Positions 1-6,149 of a DNA stretch of 10,402 bases are shown piece after piece. The stretch comes from Candidatus Omnitrophota bacterium (GTDB taxonomy: Bacteria > Omnitrophota > Gorgyraeia > Gygaellales > Profunditerraquicolaceae), in assembly GCA_023818905.1 (NCBI GenBank), contig JAMWDE010000021.1, positions 1 to 10,402 on the forward strand, read 5' to 3'. The notes beneath the pieces were generated by a model. It had not been told where the DNA came from. It was given only the letters and a program-made list of their open reading frames with translations, and did no database searches. Position 1 is the stretch's first letter, and each line of letters starts with the position of its first letter. The position numbers and the translations under genes are program-made.

Positions 1-35
1 ATTAATTAGAAGGCAATATAAAAGGAGGTGTCAAG

Positions 36-728
36 ATGGAACAGTATAATTGCACTAAAGTACATCTACCGCTTATTGGAGAATCGGCGCCAGAGTTTGA
101 AGCGGATACCACACAGGGAAGAATTAAATTTCCCGATGATTACAGAGGAAAATGGGTAATTTTGTTTAGCCACCCTGCGGATTTTACCCCCGTATGCACA
201 ACTGAGTTTATGACTTTTGCCTCAATGGAAAAAGAATTTGAGGCGCTAAATTGTAAACTTATCGGCCTTTCTATCGATAGCCACTACAGCCATATTGCCT
301 GGCTAAGAACCATCAAGGAGAAAATAGAATATAAAGGCATGAAAAATATCGAGGTGAATTTTCCCGTGATTGCGGACGTTAAGATGGAGGTCGCTCATAA
401 GTTTGGAATGGTTCAATCTGCCGCAAGCGATGTTAGCCCGGTGCGCGCGGTATTCTTTATTGACCCCCAAGCAAAGGTGCGGGCGATTATTTTTTATCCT
501 GCCTCTTTAGGAAGGAACTTTCAGGAGATTAAAAGAGCGTTGATTGCAATGCAGACCGCTGATGCCTATAAGGTGGCTACTCCTGCGGATTGGCAACCGG
601 GGGATGATGTCATCGTTCCGCCGCCAGGAAGCTGCGGCGCGGCAAAGGAAAGAGTCGAGGGCGCGCAAAGAGAGGGAATTAAATGCCTTGATTGGTTTCT
701 CTGTTTTAAGTCGCTTAAGTTAAAATAG
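36..728 (+). CDS. Peroxiredoxin, Prx6/archaeal thioredoxin-peroxidase type
   Basis: This cytosolic thiol peroxidase reduces hydrogen peroxide and organic hydroperoxides. The 230-residue protein shows the peroxiredoxin active site Pro47-x3-Thr51-x2-Cys54 within PADFTPVCTTE, with Cys54 as the peroxidatic cysteine and Arg137 (SPVRAVF) as the likely active-site arginine. The long C-terminal domain after residue 170 and the tail CLDWFLC (Cys217 and Cys223) match the archaeal-type Prx6 group, such as the Aeropyrum enzyme, where two cysteines six residues apart near the C-terminus serve in resolution. Cys200 is a further cysteine. Members of this group form decamers or larger rings (family knowledge). 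The start is fixed by a strong Shine-Dalgarno, GGAGGTG at 24-30, five bases before the ATG. The promoter lies outside the window. The next gene begins 98 bases downstream. The family call is very secure; the reductant is unknown. Confidence 0.96.
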   Translation: MEQYNCTKVHLPLIGESAPEFEADTTQGRIKFPDDYRGKWVILFSHPADFTPVCTTEFMTFASMEKEFEALNCKLIGLSIDSHYSHIAWLRTIKEKIEYKGMKNIEVNFPVIADVKMEVAHKFGMVQSAASDVSPVRAVFFIDPQAKVRAIIFYPASLGRNFQEIKRALIAMQTADAYKVATPADWQPGDDVIVPPPGSCGAAKERVEGAQREGIKCLDWFLCFKSLKLK

Positions 729-826
729 CCATAAATTATAAGTCGCAAAATAATTAAATTAGTGACTATCCCTAATTATTAGAAGCCTTTCTCAACATTT
801 GTTATAAAAAGTTTGGAGGCAAAGGA

Positions 827-1186
827 ATGAGAAGGTTTATTTTGTATCTTATCAGATGGCAATTGAGTACCCCCATACTCTGGTTAGTAGTAAGGAATAT
901 GGGCACAGGAATATGGGCAACTGTTATAGCAAACTTGATAGGAGGTTCTATATTTTTCTGGGTAGACAAATTTATCTTTACCTCTAAAGCAGTTGAAATG
1001 TGGCATTTTAAAGAAAAGGGTATATGTGATGAATGTCAAAAAGAGACAAGCCTCTGGAGATTAGTTTTAGCCCCTAATTATGATAAAAGAGATGCCCCGC
1101 CTAAATTTTTATGTCTGGAATGTTCTAAAAAAAAGACAGATAAATTAAGGAGGAAAGGAATAAAGATAAGAGGCAGGAGTGGATAA
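827..1186 (+). CDS. Small membrane protein with C-terminal zinc-ribbon motif
   Basis: I do not recognise a named family for this 119-residue protein. Residues about 4-23 and 29-51 are hydrophobic and look like two membrane segments. The second contains Gly39-Gly40, runs into FFWVDKFIF, and vaguely recalls the last helices of GtrA-like proteins. The second half is soluble and basic, with two paired cysteine knuckles, Cys67-x2-Cys70 and Cys96-x2-Cys99, 25 residues apart, as in a zinc ribbon or rubredoxin-like metal site. The tail is rich in Lys and Arg. The start is supported by GGAGG at 815-819, seven bases before the ATG. An A/T-rich stretch with TTATAA at 802-807 could be a -10 element but has no good -35 partner. 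It sits between the peroxiredoxin and cysteine desulfurase genes, so a redox or metal role is possible but only inferred. Confidence 0.8.
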   Translation: MRRFILYLIRWQLSTPILWLVVRNMGTGIWATVIANLIGGSIFFWVDKFIFTSKAVEMWHFKEKGICDECQKETSLWRLVLAPNYDKRDAPPKFLCLECSKKKTDKLRRKGIKIRGRSG

Positions 1187-1210
1187 CCTTCCCTTAAAAT
1201 AGGGGAATGG
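1187..1210 (+). promoter_or_regulatory. Upstream arm of a possible attenuator leader
   Basis: CCTTCCC (1187-1193), starting right after the stop codon, can pair with GGGAA-T-GG (1203-1210, one bulged T). The same G-rich segment (1203-1207) can instead pair with TTCCC at 1214-1218, which is part of the terminator-like hairpin that follows. Two mutually exclusive folds are therefore possible. The stems are short (five bases plus two), so this is suggestive only. Confidence 0.35.
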
Positions 1211-1238
1211 ATTTTCCCGAGTAATAGGGAAAATTTTT
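1211..1238 (+). terminator. Rho-independent-like hairpin before the cysteine desulfurase gene
   Basis: ATTTTCCC (1211-1218) is perfectly complementary to GGGAAAAT (1227-1234). The loop is the eight bases 1219-1226, and a T run (1234-1238) overlaps and follows the stem. It has the form of an intrinsic terminator, although the stem has only three G-C pairs. It ends 26 bases before the desulfurase start codon, so it could end transcription of the zinc-ribbon gene or attenuate readthrough into the desulfurase gene. Confidence 0.5.
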
Positions 1239-1264
1239 GAAGAAGACGCGGGGATAAAGAAGAA

Positions 1265-2440
1265 ATGAAAAGGATATATTTAGACCATGCTGCTACCACC
1301 CCAATGAGGCCAGAAGTAATAGAGGAGATGTTGCCTTATTTTAGGGAGAAGTTTGGCAATGCCTCAACCCTTTATTTCTATGGCCGGCAGGCAAAAGAGG
1401 CGCTTAATCTTGCCAGAGAACGGGTAGCTTCAGTTATTAATGCCGAGGCGTCTGAGATTGTTTTTACTTCAGGCGGCACAGAGTCAGACAATTTCGCCAT
1501 CGCAGGGGTAGCCTGGGCTAATCAGAAAAAAGGCAGACATATTATTACTACTTCTATTGAACATCACGCAGTGCTTAATATCTGTAAGTTTTTAGAGAAG
1601 AGGGGATTTGAAGTTACCTATTTAACCGTGGATGGCTACGGTCTGGTTAACCCGCAGGATGTTAAAAGAGCGATTCGCAAGGATACGCTTCTTATCTCTG
1701 TAATGCACGCCAATAACGAGGTCGGCACTATTGAACCTATAGAGGAGATTGGCGAAATCGCCAAAGAAAAAGGCGTATATTTTCATACCGATGCGGTTCA
1801 GACCTTTGGCCATATTCCCATAGATGTAAATAAGTTGAATGTAGATTTACTCTCGGTCTCTGCCCACAAGCTTTATGGACCAAAAGGCGTAGGCTGCCTT
1901 TATATCCGAAAGGGCACAAGGATTGCGCCTTTTCTTTACGGCGGAGACCAGGAAGATAAGCGCCGCGGCTCTACTGAGAATGTGGCGGGCATTGTCGGAT
2001 TTGGCAAGGCAGCAGAATTAGCCAAAGAGGAGATGGAGGAAGAAATAAAAAGACTCATTCCTTTAAGAGACAGATTAATTAAACAGATTTTAGAAAAGAT
2101 AAAATATAGTCGGCTAAATGGTCATTCCACAAAGAGACTCCCGGGTAATGTGAATATAAGTATAGAATTTGTAGAGGGAGAATCAATGCTGATTCAGCTG
2201 GATATGAAAGGCATCTGTGCCTCTTCTGGTTCTGCCTGCACCTCAAGTATCTTAGAGCCTTCCCATGTCTTAACGGCAATGGGCGTACCGGCGGAAGCGG
2301 CGTATGGCTCTTTACGTTTTAGCCTGGGAAGAGACAATTCTTCAGAGGACATAGATTATGTCCTTGAGGTTTTGCCGGGAATAGCAGAGAATCTCAGGGC
2401 AATGTCGCCTCTGTATCAGGAAAGAAAGAATAAAGAATAA
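1265..2440 (+). CDS. nifS: Cysteine desulfurase, NifS/IscS group I
   Basis: This PLP enzyme removes sulfur from L-cysteine, giving alanine and a protein persulfide for Fe-S cluster assembly or tRNA thiolation. The 391 residues match the usual length. Visible motifs in order: the N-terminal YLDHAATTP (5-13), SGGTESDN (69-76) in the cofactor phosphate region, His100-His101 for ring stacking, Asp176 and Gln179 contacting PLP, Lys202 in SVSAHKLYG as the Schiff-base lysine, RRGSTENV (233-240), and the catalytic Cys325 in SSGSACTSS on a long mobile loop, as in group I enzymes. The canonical N-terminus supports this start although the Shine-Dalgarno is poor. No IscU scaffold gene follows; an arsenate reductase gene lies 22 bases downstream instead. 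The enzyme class is certain. Whether it serves NIF, ISC or tRNA-modification pathways cannot be told, and the symbol follows the family. Confidence 0.96.
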   Translation: MKRIYLDHAATTPMRPEVIEEMLPYFREKFGNASTLYFYGRQAKEALNLARERVASVINAEASEIVFTSGGTESDNFAIAGVAWANQKKGRHIITTSIEHHAVLNICKFLEKRGFEVTYLTVDGYGLVNPQDVKRAIRKDTLLISVMHANNEVGTIEPIEEIGEIAKEKGVYFHTDAVQTFGHIPIDVNKLNVDLLSVSAHKLYGPKGVGCLYIRKGTRIAPFLYGGDQEDKRRGSTENVAGIVGFGKAAELAKEEMEEEIKRLIPLRDRLIKQILEKIKYSRLNGHSTKRLPGNVNISIEFVEGESMLIQLDMKGICASSGSACTSSILEPSHVLTAMGVPAEAAYGSLRFSLGRDNSSEDIDYVLEVLPGIAENLRAMSPLYQERKNKE

Positions 2441-2442
2441 TT

Positions 2443-2463
2443 TATATATTGATATAGTATATA
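2443..2463 (+). promoter_or_regulatory. A/T-rich dyad immediately before arsC
   Basis: TATATA at 2443-2448 is repeated in inverted orientation at 2458-2463 around a nine-base centre, and the right arm touches the arsC start codon. No Shine-Dalgarno is visible in this 22-base gap. The dyad could be an operator, part of a promoter giving a nearly leaderless transcript, or chance in A/T-rich DNA. TA repeats are self-complementary, which lowers their weight. Confidence 0.25.
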
Positions 2464-2891
2464 TGACAAAGAAAAAAGTCTTATTCCTTTGCACAGGGAA
2501 TTCTGCAAGAAGCCAGATGGCAGAGGGGTTATTGCGCAATATGGCGGCCGATAAATTTGAGGTGTTCAGCGCCGGTATAAAACCTACCCAGGTTAATCCT
2601 CTGGCAATAAAGGTTATGGCAGAGATAGGCGTGGATATCTCCAAGCACAGGTCAAAATCTGCGCTGGAATTTATAGGAGAGAATTTTGATTACGTTATTA
2701 CTGTTTGCGATAACGCAAAACAAACTTGTCCCGTATTTCCAGGGAATTATGAAAAAGTTCATTGGGATTTAGAAGATCCTGCTATAGCGCAAGGGGCAGA
2801 AGAGGAAAAACTTGAAATATTTAAAAAGACAAGAGATAAAATCAAGGAATTTATCTTAGATTTTTTGAAGCAGACTACTGATAGAGTTTGA
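2463..2891 (+). CDS. arsC: Arsenate reductase, thioredoxin-coupled (LMW-PTPase fold)
   Basis: This cytosolic enzyme reduces arsenate to arsenite for export. The 142-residue protein has the P-loop CTGNSARS (10-17) of low-molecular-weight tyrosine phosphatases. It also has the three redox cysteines Cys10, Cys82 and Cys89, and the general acid Asp105 in WDLEDPA. These positions coincide with those of the Staphylococcus pI258 ArsC, in which a Cys10-Cys82-Cys89 relay is finally reduced by thioredoxin (family knowledge). That separates it from plain phosphatases, which lack the second and third cysteines. It follows the cysteine desulfurase gene by 22 bases. No ArsR regulator or arsenite efflux gene is visible here, so it may serve as isolated detoxification or work with genes elsewhere. 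The start has no Shine-Dalgarno, but the P-loop position fixes the N-terminus. Confidence 0.93.
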   Translation: MTKKKVLFLCTGNSARSQMAEGLLRNMAADKFEVFSAGIKPTQVNPLAIKVMAEIGVDISKHRSKSALEFIGENFDYVITVCDNAKQTCPVFPGNYEKVHWDLEDPAIAQGAEEEKLEIFKKTRDKIKEFILDFLKQTTDRV

Positions 2892-2989
2892 TCTTTCCTT
2901 GATTTTCATCAGTAAAATGTGGTTTTTAGATATGAGTTAAATAATGCAATTTTACCGCACAACACCCGCCTCCATGTTTGGTTTCCTCT

Positions 2990-3023
2990 GATGCCACTAC
3001 CAGAAAGCTTTGCGTGTGGCACC
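2990..3023 (-). other. Hairpin in the arsC-tRNA gap
   Basis: Read on the minus strand, GGTGCCAC (3023-3016) pairs with GTGGCATC (2997-2990) in an 8-bp stem with one G-U pair and an 18-base loop. The plus-strand reading has an A-C mismatch at that position, so the fold favours minus-strand RNA, which is the direction of tRNA readthrough. No T run follows. The role is unknown. Apart from a second A/T-rich hairpin nearer the tRNA, I see nothing else convincing in the 244-base gap. Confidence 0.35.
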
Positions 3024-3057
3024 ATTTCCTTCGCAACCGAATAATTCTAATCTTAAA

Positions 3058-3076
3058 GAGAAAACAGTCTTTTCTC
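3058..3076 (-). terminator. Weak hairpin downstream of tRNA-Phe
   Basis: GAGAAAA (3058-3064) and TTTTCTC (3070-3076) form a 7-bp stem with a five-base loop. On the minus strand the stem ends in TTTTCTC and is followed by TTTAAG. It lies about 60 bases past the tRNA 3' end. It could terminate the tRNA transcript, but the stem is A/T-rich and the T run is short. A T-rich stretch directly after the tRNA (3135-3130 on the minus strand) may also contribute. Confidence 0.3.
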
Positions 3077-3135
3077 CTTAATAATCCCCTTTTTGTCGTA
3101 AGGGCAAGATATCTTTTTGTAAGTAGAATAAAAAA

Positions 3136-3207
3136 TGCCGAGGGAGGGAATCGAACCCCCCACGCCGGCCTTTTCAGGGCCGCGCTCTACCACTGAGCTA
3201 CCTCGGC
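3136..3207 (-). tRNA. tRNA-Phe (anticodon GAA)
   Basis: The minus strand folds into a complete cloverleaf. It has the acceptor GCCGAGG/CCTCGGC, D stem GCTC/GAGC with a seven-base loop, anticodon stem CGGCC/GGCCG with loop CTGAAAA (anticodon GAA), a five-base variable region, and T stem GGGGG/CCCTC (one G-U pair) with loop TTCGATT. The discriminator is A at 3136. The 72 bases end without CCA (the next bases are TTTTTT), so CCA must be added by tRNA nucleotidyltransferase. No other tRNA is adjacent. Confidence 0.96.
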
Positions 3208-3217
3208 TTTGTCGTTC

Positions 3218-3246
3218 ACTACAGGTAATTTTTGGTTTTCAGTAAA
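3218..3246 (-). promoter_or_regulatory. Possible sigma-70-type promoter for tRNA-Phe
   Basis: On the minus strand TTTACT (3246-3241) and TGTAGT (3223-3218) are separated by 17 bases, each matching four of six consensus positions. The -10-like element ends ten bases before the tRNA 5' end, which suits a short leader. The match is modest. The rest of the 131-base gap between pssA and the tRNA shows only weak short hairpins. Confidence 0.3.
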
Positions 3247-3338
3247 CAAATAACGCTATCCGGCGCATTCTAATACAGATATTCTGATTCTTTTAAAGCT
3301 TGCTTCTTGTAGAAGAAAACCGTCCTTTTTGATATTAT

Positions 3339-4058
3339 CTACTCCTTAAGATACCGTATTTCCACAGATTTTACCATAAATGGCGCAAATATCAAATAAA
3401 TTGAAAATAAACTAAAAATAGCTGCTTCAGGTAAAAATATAGATGCAACCCAACAGCCACCCAATAAAACTAAAGCTACAATCGCAATAATTACAAAACT
3501 AATTGCTATATTTTTTCTAAAAATCTGCCTTATTCCATCCAGATTAAGGTATTTGATTTTAGAGACCATTAAGAACGCCAACAATAAAACGAGCACCAGA
3601 AATATATAAGGAGAAGGAAGCCGGGTGTATCTTCTATAAATCAGTATAAAAGAGGCTAAAAAACCTCCGCTTGCAGTAGTGGGTAACCCATAGAAATAAC
3701 TTGTCAATTCTTCCTTAGGCGTAATATTATATTTTGCTAGACGCATCACACTGCAGGCAAGATAGATAAATAAGGCGATTGTGGCTAACAGATAAAAATC
3801 CCGATAGACAAAGATGTAGCCCAATACAGAAGGTGCAATACCAAAAGATACAACATCCACCAAGGAATCCAGCTCCTTGCCAAATTCGTTGTGTAGAGGA
3901 TTTTTTCTGGCAACTTGCCCATCCAAACCATCAAGCGCAACCGAGATGATTATTGCCCAACTCGCAAAGGTGAAGTGGTTCTCCAAAGAAAAGATTATAG
4001 AGACGAATCCAAAAATCAGACTTAAAAAAGTAAGAATATTTGCCACGTAATTAAACAT
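3339..4058 (-). CDS. pssA: CDP-diacylglycerol-serine O-phosphatidyltransferase, class II
   Basis: This membrane enzyme joins CDP-diacylglycerol and L-serine to make phosphatidylserine, the precursor of phosphatidylethanolamine. The 239-residue protein carries the complete CDP-alcohol phosphotransferase signature at 46-68 (Asp46, Gly47, Ala50, Arg51, Gly60, Asp64, Asp68 at exact spacing), where the aspartates bind the divalent metals. About seven or eight hydrophobic helices follow. The long C-terminal half and FGIAPS at 72-77 favour phosphatidylserine synthase over phosphatidylglycerophosphate synthase. It is the last gene of the minus-strand block, 38 bases after the short lipoprotein gene. 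The start has no Shine-Dalgarno. A perfect TATAAT on the minus strand at 4083-4078 lacks a recognisable -35, so a private promoter is possible but weak. No phosphatidylserine decarboxylase gene is seen here. Confidence 0.92.
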   Translation of the reverse strand: MFNYVANILTFLSLIFGFVSIIFSLENHFTFASWAIIISVALDGLDGQVARKNPLHNEFGKELDSLVDVVSFGIAPSVLGYIFVYRDFYLLATIALFIYLACSVMRLAKYNITPKEELTSYFYGLPTTASGGFLASFILIYRRYTRLPSPYIFLVLVLLLAFLMVSKIKYLNLDGIRQIFRKNIAISFVIIAIVALVLLGGCWVASIFLPEAAIFSLFSIYLIFAPFMVKSVEIRYLKE

Positions 4059-4096
4059 CTCAGAAAATCTGCGTTTAATTATATTAACTCTTTAAT

Positions 4097-4483
4097 TTAT
4101 CTTACCTGCTCTATAATCTTTACAAAGATATCCTGAGCCAATTCTATATTTGGAAGATGATGTTTACGTGCAGAAATTCTTATCCTCGTAGTTGCGCGGG
4201 TCAATCTAATCAGACGAATCCATACCTTGCTTGAATCTGCCTCTAGCTCGATGTACCCCTTTACGCTATCTTGGTTCTTTATTGTTCCACGAATCTTACC
4301 TATCATTACAGCCGCATTCCATAGGGTATCGTAAGGCTTATCTGTTTCTCCTTGAATCGTGTCCTTGCTTACTGCATAGGCGCCTAAGGCACCAGCCGCT
4401 CCACCTATGATGAGTGCTCCCAAGCAACCCGATAAATTTAATAGAGTAATTAGTAATAGGAACAGAGAAATTATCTTTTTCAT
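4097..4483 (-). CDS. Small lipoprotein, DUF3568-like
   Basis: This 128-residue predicted lipoprotein has a basic start (MKK), a hydrophobic stretch at 4-16 and a lipobox LSGC with Cys20 as the lipidated residue. A Gly/Ala-rich segment follows at 22-37 (GGAAGALGAYA), then a soluble domain with aromatic and charged residues and a run of isoleucine/arginine beta-strand character (87-105). This layout resembles DUF3568 family lipoproteins, whose function is unknown; the family match is from memory. It would be anchored in the inner or outer membrane facing the periplasm. The start has AAGGAA about six bases upstream. Its ATG overlaps the stop codon of the preceding 34-residue ORF in an ATGA junction, implying translational coupling with the symporter genes. 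Confidence 0.75.
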   Translation of the reverse strand: MKKIISLFLLLITLLNLSGCLGALIIGGAAGALGAYAVSKDTIQGETDKPYDTLWNAAVMIGKIRGTIKNQDSVKGYIELEADSSKVWIRLIRLTRATTRIRISARKHHLPNIELAQDIFVKIIEQVR

Positions 4484-4584
4484 TTTATTTCCTTTTTAGA
4501 AAAAATCTTACTGAAACAAAAAATAGTAAGTCCCAGTATTATCCCCCACGAAAAAATCAAAAATATCCAGCCATTGATTTTCAT
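4480..4584 (-). CDS. 34-residue membrane microprotein, MetS-like symporter subunit
   Basis: A short ORF lies in the gap between the NSS symporter and the lipoprotein. It encodes 34 residues: MKINGWIFLIFSWG, then a hydrophobic run to about residue 26, then a basic tail ending KKEIK, giving one membrane span. Tiny proteins of this shape are commonly encoded directly after NSS-family symporters; in Corynebacterium the MetP transporter needs such a partner, MetS (family knowledge). It starts eight bases after the symporter stop, and its TGA overlaps the next ATG (ATGA), so it is embedded in the operon. The Shine-Dalgarno is weak (AAG close to the ATG), suggesting reinitiation from the symporter. 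The evidence is position, size and composition. Direct similarity to MetS is inferred from memory. Confidence 0.72.
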   Translation of the reverse strand: MKINGWIFLIFSWGIILGLTIFCFSKIFSKKEIK

Positions 4585-4592
4585 CTTAAAAA

Positions 4593-6149
4593 TTATGAGT
4601 TGAGCTTTTTGCGTCTCCAAGCAATCTTAACCAAAAGAGCCAATATAGAAAATATTGATAAAAGTCCCCATCGGGTAGCCAGAACAAAGATACGATTCTG
4701 CACAGAGACACCTTTCATCATTATTACAGGAAGCCATTCCTGCCAGAACCACATTCCCAATATAAAGAACAAAAATAGAGGAGTAATGTATTTTATAACG
4801 AATTTGTAGGTCCGTGGTATCACAAGATCTGCTCCACGATGTATCTCACTCCAGGCGTTCTCCATACCTAGTATCCAGGCAAAAAGTATTGTCTCTACAG
4901 TAGCGAACAAGACCAGACAGAATGTGCCTCCCCAAAAGTCCAACTCATCTACCAAGCCATTTTTTAAGAAAAATATGGTTGGTTGACATAGGACAAACGA
5001 AATCAGGCCAAATAACAACACTGCTCTTTTGCGACTGAGATTAAATTCGTCTTCCAAAAACGCTACTGCGGGTTGGCACAGAGAGACTGAAGAGGTTATG
5101 CCAGCCAGAAATAGAAGAAAAAACCAAATAAAACCAAAGATTTGCGCCAGGGGTAATTTATTTAAAACCAAAGGCATAGTTACAAAGCCTAGATTAAATA
5201 CACCAGAACGCGCGATAGACTGTATTTCTTGAGGGCCAAAGAAAACAAAGGCGGCTGGGATGATGATACTACCTCCCAAAATAACCTCAGCTAGTTCATT
5301 GGTACTAGCAGCAGTCAGGCCGGATAACACTACATCGTCTCCCTTCGAAAGATAACTGGCATAAGTAAGAATTACACCAATACCCACACTTAACGTAAAG
5401 AATATTTGGCCTGCTGCCTCCAGCCAAACCTTAGCAGACCTTAAGGCAGAAAAATCAGGATTCCATAAGAATCCAAAACCATTAAAAATATTCCAACTAG
5501 GCTTTGTAGGGTCTGGAGTACCTAAGGTTATAACCCTAATTAATAATACTAAGGCGCAGACAAACAAAAGCGGCATCGCTAATTTACAGATGCGCTCGAT
5601 TCCGCCTTTTATCCCGTAAGATATTATGACTATATTTAAGACAAAGGTAATCACAAAAAATGTATATGCCCAACCTAAACTTTCAAAAAATTGATTTTTT
5701 TCTAATCCCTGAAAACCCTTTAAAAAACTCTGCATCGTTGCCTGGTCAGTTAAATTCCTATATTTGCCCAAAAGTGAAAATATACTGTAACCCAGTGTCC
5801 AGGATTCTATGTAGATATAATATATGAATATAATTAGAGGTCCGAATATACCGATAACTCCAAAATATTTTATGAAACGATTCTTACGCCAAATACTATG
5901 GAATATACCGGGGGCAGTACTGTGCTCAAAGCCTCCGCCAAAGCGACCTAAGGTCCATTCAATCCACATAAGAGGCAGGCCCAGTAAAAAAAGCGAGACA
6001 AAATAAGGTATCATAAATGCGCCTCCACCGTTGGAGGCAACCTTGGCAGGGAATCTCAGAAAATTACCTAAGCCTACTGCTGAGCCAGCCACTGACATAA
6101 TGATACCCAAACGTGAACCCCAACTATCGCGTTTTTTTACTTGTAGCAT
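4593..6149 (-). CDS. LeuT-like neurotransmitter:sodium symporter (NSS) family transporter
   Basis: This is a predicted Na+-coupled amino acid importer in the inner membrane. The 518 residues give about 12 membrane helices. Helix 1 has AGSAVGLGNFLRFP (21-34), with Asn29 equivalent to the LeuT sodium/substrate-site Asn27. Helix 2 has WIEW with Glu64. Helix 3 has Tyr110-Tyr111 before IESWTLG. Helix 6 has GQIFFTLSVG (247-256), helix 7 Asn284 and Glu288, and helix 8 AGITSS (349-354) for the second sodium site. Glu288 matches the acidic residue that replaces chloride in bacterial, Cl-independent members. Similarity to Aquifex LeuT is visible by eye, so a neutral amino acid substrate is likely but unproven. 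The start codon lies within the upstream hycI gene (26-base overlap) without a clear Shine-Dalgarno. A MetS-like microprotein follows. Confidence 0.95.
   Translation of the reverse strand: MLQVKKRDSWGSRLGIIMSVAGSAVGLGNFLRFPAKVASNGGGAFMIPYFVSLFLLGLPLMWIEWTLGRFGGGFEHSTAPGIFHSIWRKNRFIKYFGVIGIFGPLIIFIYYIYIESWTLGYSIFSLLGKYRNLTDQATMQSFLKGFQGLEKNQFFESLGWAYTFFVITFVLNIVIISYGIKGGIERICKLAMPLLFVCALVLLIRVITLGTPDPTKPSWNIFNGFGFLWNPDFSALRSAKVWLEAAGQIFFTLSVGIGVILTYASYLSKGDDVVLSGLTAASTNELAEVILGGSIIIPAAFVFFGPQEIQSIARSGVFNLGFVTMPLVLNKLPLAQIFGFIWFFLLFLAGITSSVSLCQPAVAFLEDEFNLSRKRAVLLFGLISFVLCQPTIFFLKNGLVDELDFWGGTFCLVLFATVETILFAWILGMENAWSEIHRGADLVIPRTYKFVIKYITPLFLFFILGMWFWQEWLPVIMMKGVSVQNRIFVLATRWGLLSIFSILALLVKIAWRRKKLNS

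Noticed and set aside
749..780. Inverted repeats AATAATTA/TAATTATT and AATTAG/CTAATT after the peroxiredoxin gene as a terminator
   Set aside because: Stems are nearly all A/T, the two pairings compete and no T run follows.
2463..2891. Low-molecular-weight protein tyrosine phosphatase instead of arsenate reductase
   Set aside because: Cys82 and Cys89 are present at the exact positions needed for the arsenate reductase relay.
2909..3025. 38-codon minus-strand ORF starting MVPHAKL
   Set aside because: AAGGA sits only one base before the ATG, composition is nondescript, and it overlaps the hairpin and the HGGGCC frame; nothing favours it.
2978..3196. 72-codon plus-strand ORF in the arsC-tRNA gap
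   Set aside because: It runs antisense through most of the tRNA-Phe gene, has no Shine-Dalgarno and no recognisable protein character.
3240..3338. Terminator for the minus-strand operon after pssA
   Set aside because: Only short stems such as CTTCT/AGAAG were found, none followed by a convincing T run.
4078..4083. Perfect TATAAT before pssA as a promoter
   Set aside because: No -35-like hexamer lies at 16-19 bases, and A/T-rich intergenic DNA makes such matches common.
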